The position numbers were made by a program, and so were the translations under genes. The notes under the pieces are model-generated. The model made no database searches, was not told the origin of the DNA, and saw only the letters and a program-made list of their open reading frames with translations. This document shows, in pieces, positions 5,777 to 8,020 of a stretch of DNA of 8,020 nt. The first letter of the stretch is position 1, and every line of letters starts with the position of its first letter. The DNA comes from Desulfotignum sp. (GTDB taxonomy: Bacteria > Desulfobacterota > Desulfobacteria > Desulfobacterales > Desulfobacteraceae): contig JAIPDY010000145.1 of assembly GCA_021737445.1 (NCBI GenBank), positions 1-8,020 of the forward strand, in the 5' to 3' direction.

Positions 5777-8020
5777 ATGACACCTTCTTTTGACAGCGTT
5801 CTGGTCCTTGGGGGCGGGGTTGCCGGCATGGCAGCCGCCAGAACCCTGGGGGACCGGGATATAACAGTACACCTTGTTGAAGCCGCAGACCGGCTGGGCG
5901 GCCATGCCGCATCCTGGGCCTGCATGGCCACTGATGTCTGCCGGCACTGCGGGGCCTGCCTGGCCCAGGACATGGCACACCAGACAGCCCTTCACCCGAA
6001 CATTTGTGTACACCTGAATACCACCCTGGATACCCTTGAAAAAACCGGGCAGGGATTTGACATCCGTCTGACCTCAGGAGAGAAAATCCCGGCAGCCAGG
6101 ATCATTATGGCCACCGGGTTTTCACCGTTTGATCCCATCCCCTCCCTGCTCCCGGGTCTTCATTTCACAGAACATGACAGGATCATCACCACAGCACAGC
6201 TGAACCAGATGCTCAAAACAGACACCCTGACCGATTTTCTGGGAAACACCCCTGCCCCAAAGATCGCCTTCATCCAGTGCGTAGGCTCCAGAAACCGGCA
6301 GCTGCAGCGTGATTTCTGCTCCCAGGTCTGCTGTAAGATCTCTTTGCGGCATACCCGAAAACTGCTGCATCTCCTGCCGGATGCCGCCATCACCTTGTTT
6401 CACATGGATCTGCAGACCATAGGCAAGGAAACAAGGTGCCTGGCAGCTGATCTGTCTGCCGGAATCGAGATGGTCCAGGGGGTGCCGGCGGAAATACTGG
6501 AAGACAGGGAAACGGGCCGGATGCGTATGGTCACCGAGGATCCAGGCACCCGGTCCAGGATTGCCCGGTCTTTTGACCTGGTGGTGCTGTCCGTGGGCAT
6601 GGCCCCGTCCCCGGAACTGGGACATCTCACATCCCGGCTGGGTATCACTCCCAACCTCTGGGGATTTTTCAATACACAGGATGCGGTTTTACCTGACGGC
6701 ATCCATGTGGCCGGGTGCGCAGCCGGACCCAAAGACATCCTGGGATCCAGGCAGGAAGGCCGGATTGCCGCAGCCAGGGTTCTTGCGGAATTGAAACAGG
6801 TGCCTGCTGACGTCCCTGATGTCCTGGTATGGGGGGACGGCCCACAGGCCGCGACAATCGCACAGACCCTTGCAGATAACGGCCACAAAGCCTTCTGCTT
6901 CGGGCAGGGCACCGCCCCTGCCGGGGTGAATCTTCTGAATCCGGACAGAATCCTGGGCGTGGACGGGGCTGCCGGCTGCTTCACGGTCTGGTATGAGCAG
7001 GCAGGCAGGCGCAAATCCATGACCTGCCGGGCCATCATTGCCGCGCCTGAACCGGGATATAAAACAGTGGCCGGACAAGAACCTTTGGCCAAGGCCATTA
7101 CCCTGGAGGATTTTGCCAAAATCCCGGCGGACCAGCTGCCGGATACCAGTGCCATCCTGCTGGATTACACCGGCCCGGAATTTAAAACAGGAGCGCGCCT
7201 GGCCCTGACATCTGCCATGGCTGCACAACATGCCGGCAGACAGATTACCGTGATCATGAACAAAATGCTGGTGCACGGGGCCGCAGGCCAGCAATTGTAT
7301 GACCGGGCCCGCAAGGCAGGGGTACGGTTTCTGCGGGTCAACACCCCGGCGGATATCCAGATCCAAAAAACAGACACCGGATTTGACCTGACCCTTGATG
7401 AAGCCACCCTGCCCGGCATTACCGTCACAGTATCCTGTAATGCCCTGGTCATTTTGTCTGCTCCGGTGCCGGGCACCGATTTTGGACAGATTGCCGGTCT
7501 TTTGAAGCAAAAACAGGACACAGAAGGGTTTCTCCAGTCCCCCAATGTCCGGCACCGGCTGACCAAAAGCCCCAGAAAAGGGATCTATTTTGCCGGCACC
7601 TGCCATGACGAGGTGGATGACACAGATCTTGCAGCAGAACTGAACGCCATTATGGCAGACCTGGATTTTTCCGGCCCTGCCCCGGATCACGGGGTGGAAG
7701 TAAGCCAGAAAAAATGCGCCCAGTGTCTCACCTGCCTGCGCATCTGCCCCCACCATGCCATTCTCCTCAATGACAAGGCCCGCCCGGAAATTGTGGCGGA
7801 CGACTGTTTCGGCTGTCACCTGTGTGTGGCCAACTGCCCGGCCTTTGCCATTACATCTGAAACCTTTTCCACGGACCAGGTGGCAGACCAGGTCCAGAAG
7901 GACCGGGTAGTCGTTCTGGCCTGCCAGCGTTCGGCAGCCCTGGCAGCCGGGCCCCTTAACCTGGGGGACCACATCCAGCTGATCCCCGTTCCCTGTGCCT
8001 GCCGCACCAGTTCGAACCTG
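5777..8020 (+). CDS. HdrA/QmoB-like FAD and iron-sulfur protein (3' truncated)
   Basis: The frame is open from ATG 5777 (GGAGG at 5767-5771, 5-base gap) to the window edge, giving 748 residues. Module 1 (about 1-340) is HdrA-like: the FAD Rossmann motif LGGGVAGMAAA at 11-21, a Cys set C49/C55/C58/C61 (ending CRHCGAC), the HdrA cluster motif CX12CX3CC at C168/C181/C185/C186, and VAGCAAGPKDI at 311-321. Module 2 (about 347-630) repeats the plan in degenerate form: GDGPQAA at 353-359, an Arg/Gly-rich segment near 480-520, and YFAGTCHDEVDD at 604-615, without the cluster Cys set. A ferredoxin domain follows with two [4Fe-4S] motifs (C647/650/653/657 and C677/680/683/687), then the start of an MvhD-type domain from about 710 (C716, C740, C742). 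The protein should carry electrons between flavin and iron-sulfur partners, as in heterodisulfide-reductase-type or Qmo complexes. The partner genes are not in view. Confidence 0.9.
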   Translation, partial: MTPSFDSVLVLGGGVAGMAAARTLGDRDITVHLVEAADRLGGHAASWACMATDVCRHCGACLAQDMAHQTALHPNICVHLNTTLDTLEKTGQGFDIRLTSGEKIPAARIIMATGFSPFDPIPSLLPGLHFTEHDRIITTAQLNQMLKTDTLTDFLGNTPAPKIAFIQCVGSRNRQLQRDFCSQVCCKISLRHTRKLLHLLPDAAITLFHMDLQTIGKETRCLAADLSAGIEMVQGVPAEILEDRETGRMRMVTEDPGTRSRIARSFDLVVLSVGMAPSPELGHLTSRLGITPNLWGFFNTQDAVLPDGIHVAGCAAGPKDILGSRQEGRIAAARVLAELKQVPADVPDVLVWGDGPQAATIAQTLADNGHKAFCFGQGTAPAGVNLLNPDRILGVDGAAGCFTVWYEQAGRRKSMTCRAIIAAPEPGYKTVAGQEPLAKAITLEDFAKIPADQLPDTSAILLDYTGPEFKTGARLALTSAMAAQHAGRQITVIMNKMLVHGAAGQQLYDRARKAGVRFLRVNTPADIQIQKTDTGFDLTLDEATLPGITVTVSCNALVILSAPVPGTDFGQIAGLLKQKQDTEGFLQSPNVRHRLTKSPRKGIYFAGTCHDEVDDTDLAAELNAIMADLDFSGPAPDHGVEVSQKKCAQCLTCLRICPHHAILLNDKARPEIVADDCFGCHLCVANCPAFAITSETFSTDQVADQVQKDRVVVLACQRSAALAAGPLNLGDHIQLIPVPCACRTSSNL

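Noticed and set aside
6400..7155. Second minus-strand open frame (251 codons) opposite the HdrA-like gene
   Set aside because: Low-complexity Ser/Arg/Pro-rich translation with no domain, fully covered by the plus-strand gene.
6689..7972. Long minus-strand open frame (427 codons) opposite the HdrA-like gene
   Set aside because: It is antisense to an unmistakable HdrA-like protein with cofactor motifs in the plus frame, and its translation has no recognisable domain. High GC favours such open antisense frames.

Overview
The window looks like chromosome of an anaerobic, probably sulfate-reducing or related Desulfobacterota bacterium. This rests on moderately high GC, a large HdrA/QmoB-type iron-sulfur flavoprotein, a TauE/SafE-type exporter and a good match to a sigma-54 promoter. 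The taxonomic placement is an inference from gene content and style. No marker gene is present.

Layout: (1) 1-129 (+) is the C-terminal tail of a Gly/Gln/Tyr-rich protein, followed by a possible terminator. (2) 209-1015 (-) encodes a fumarylacetoacetate hydrolase (FAH) family enzyme. It is divergent, with a 38 bp gap, from (3) a rhomboid intramembrane serine protease with a soluble N-terminal domain (1054-1956, +). (4) 1985-2788 (-) encodes a TSUP (TauE/SafE) permease, convergent with the rhomboid gene. (5) 2789-3075 is a divergent control region with a sigma-54-like -24/-12 element and an upstream inverted repeat. (6) 3076-4311 (+) encodes an MFS transporter and (7) 4316-4786 (+) a PaaI-type hotdog thioesterase. 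These two form the only clear operon. (8) 4840-5538 (-) encodes a metallo-beta-lactamase-fold hydrolase. (9) 5539-5776 is a divergent intergenic region with two inverted repeats. (10) 5777 to the window edge (+) encodes a 748-residue partial HdrA-like protein: a complete HdrA module, a second degenerate HdrA-like module, a 2x[4Fe-4S] ferredoxin domain and the start of an MvhD-type domain.

Strands alternate almost gene by gene, so most genes appear to be separate transcription units. The FAH enzyme, the acyl-CoA thioesterase and the transporters would fit turnover and export of small organic acids, possibly aromatic or ring-cleavage products. The HdrA-like protein would belong to an electron-bifurcating or electron-confurcating or quinone-linked complex whose other genes should lie downstream. 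I see no tRNA, rRNA, CRISPR array, insertion sequence or phage gene. The most distinctive item is the HdrA-like protein. The rest is recognisable housekeeping or accessory metabolism, and I do not see a clearly novel multi-gene system.
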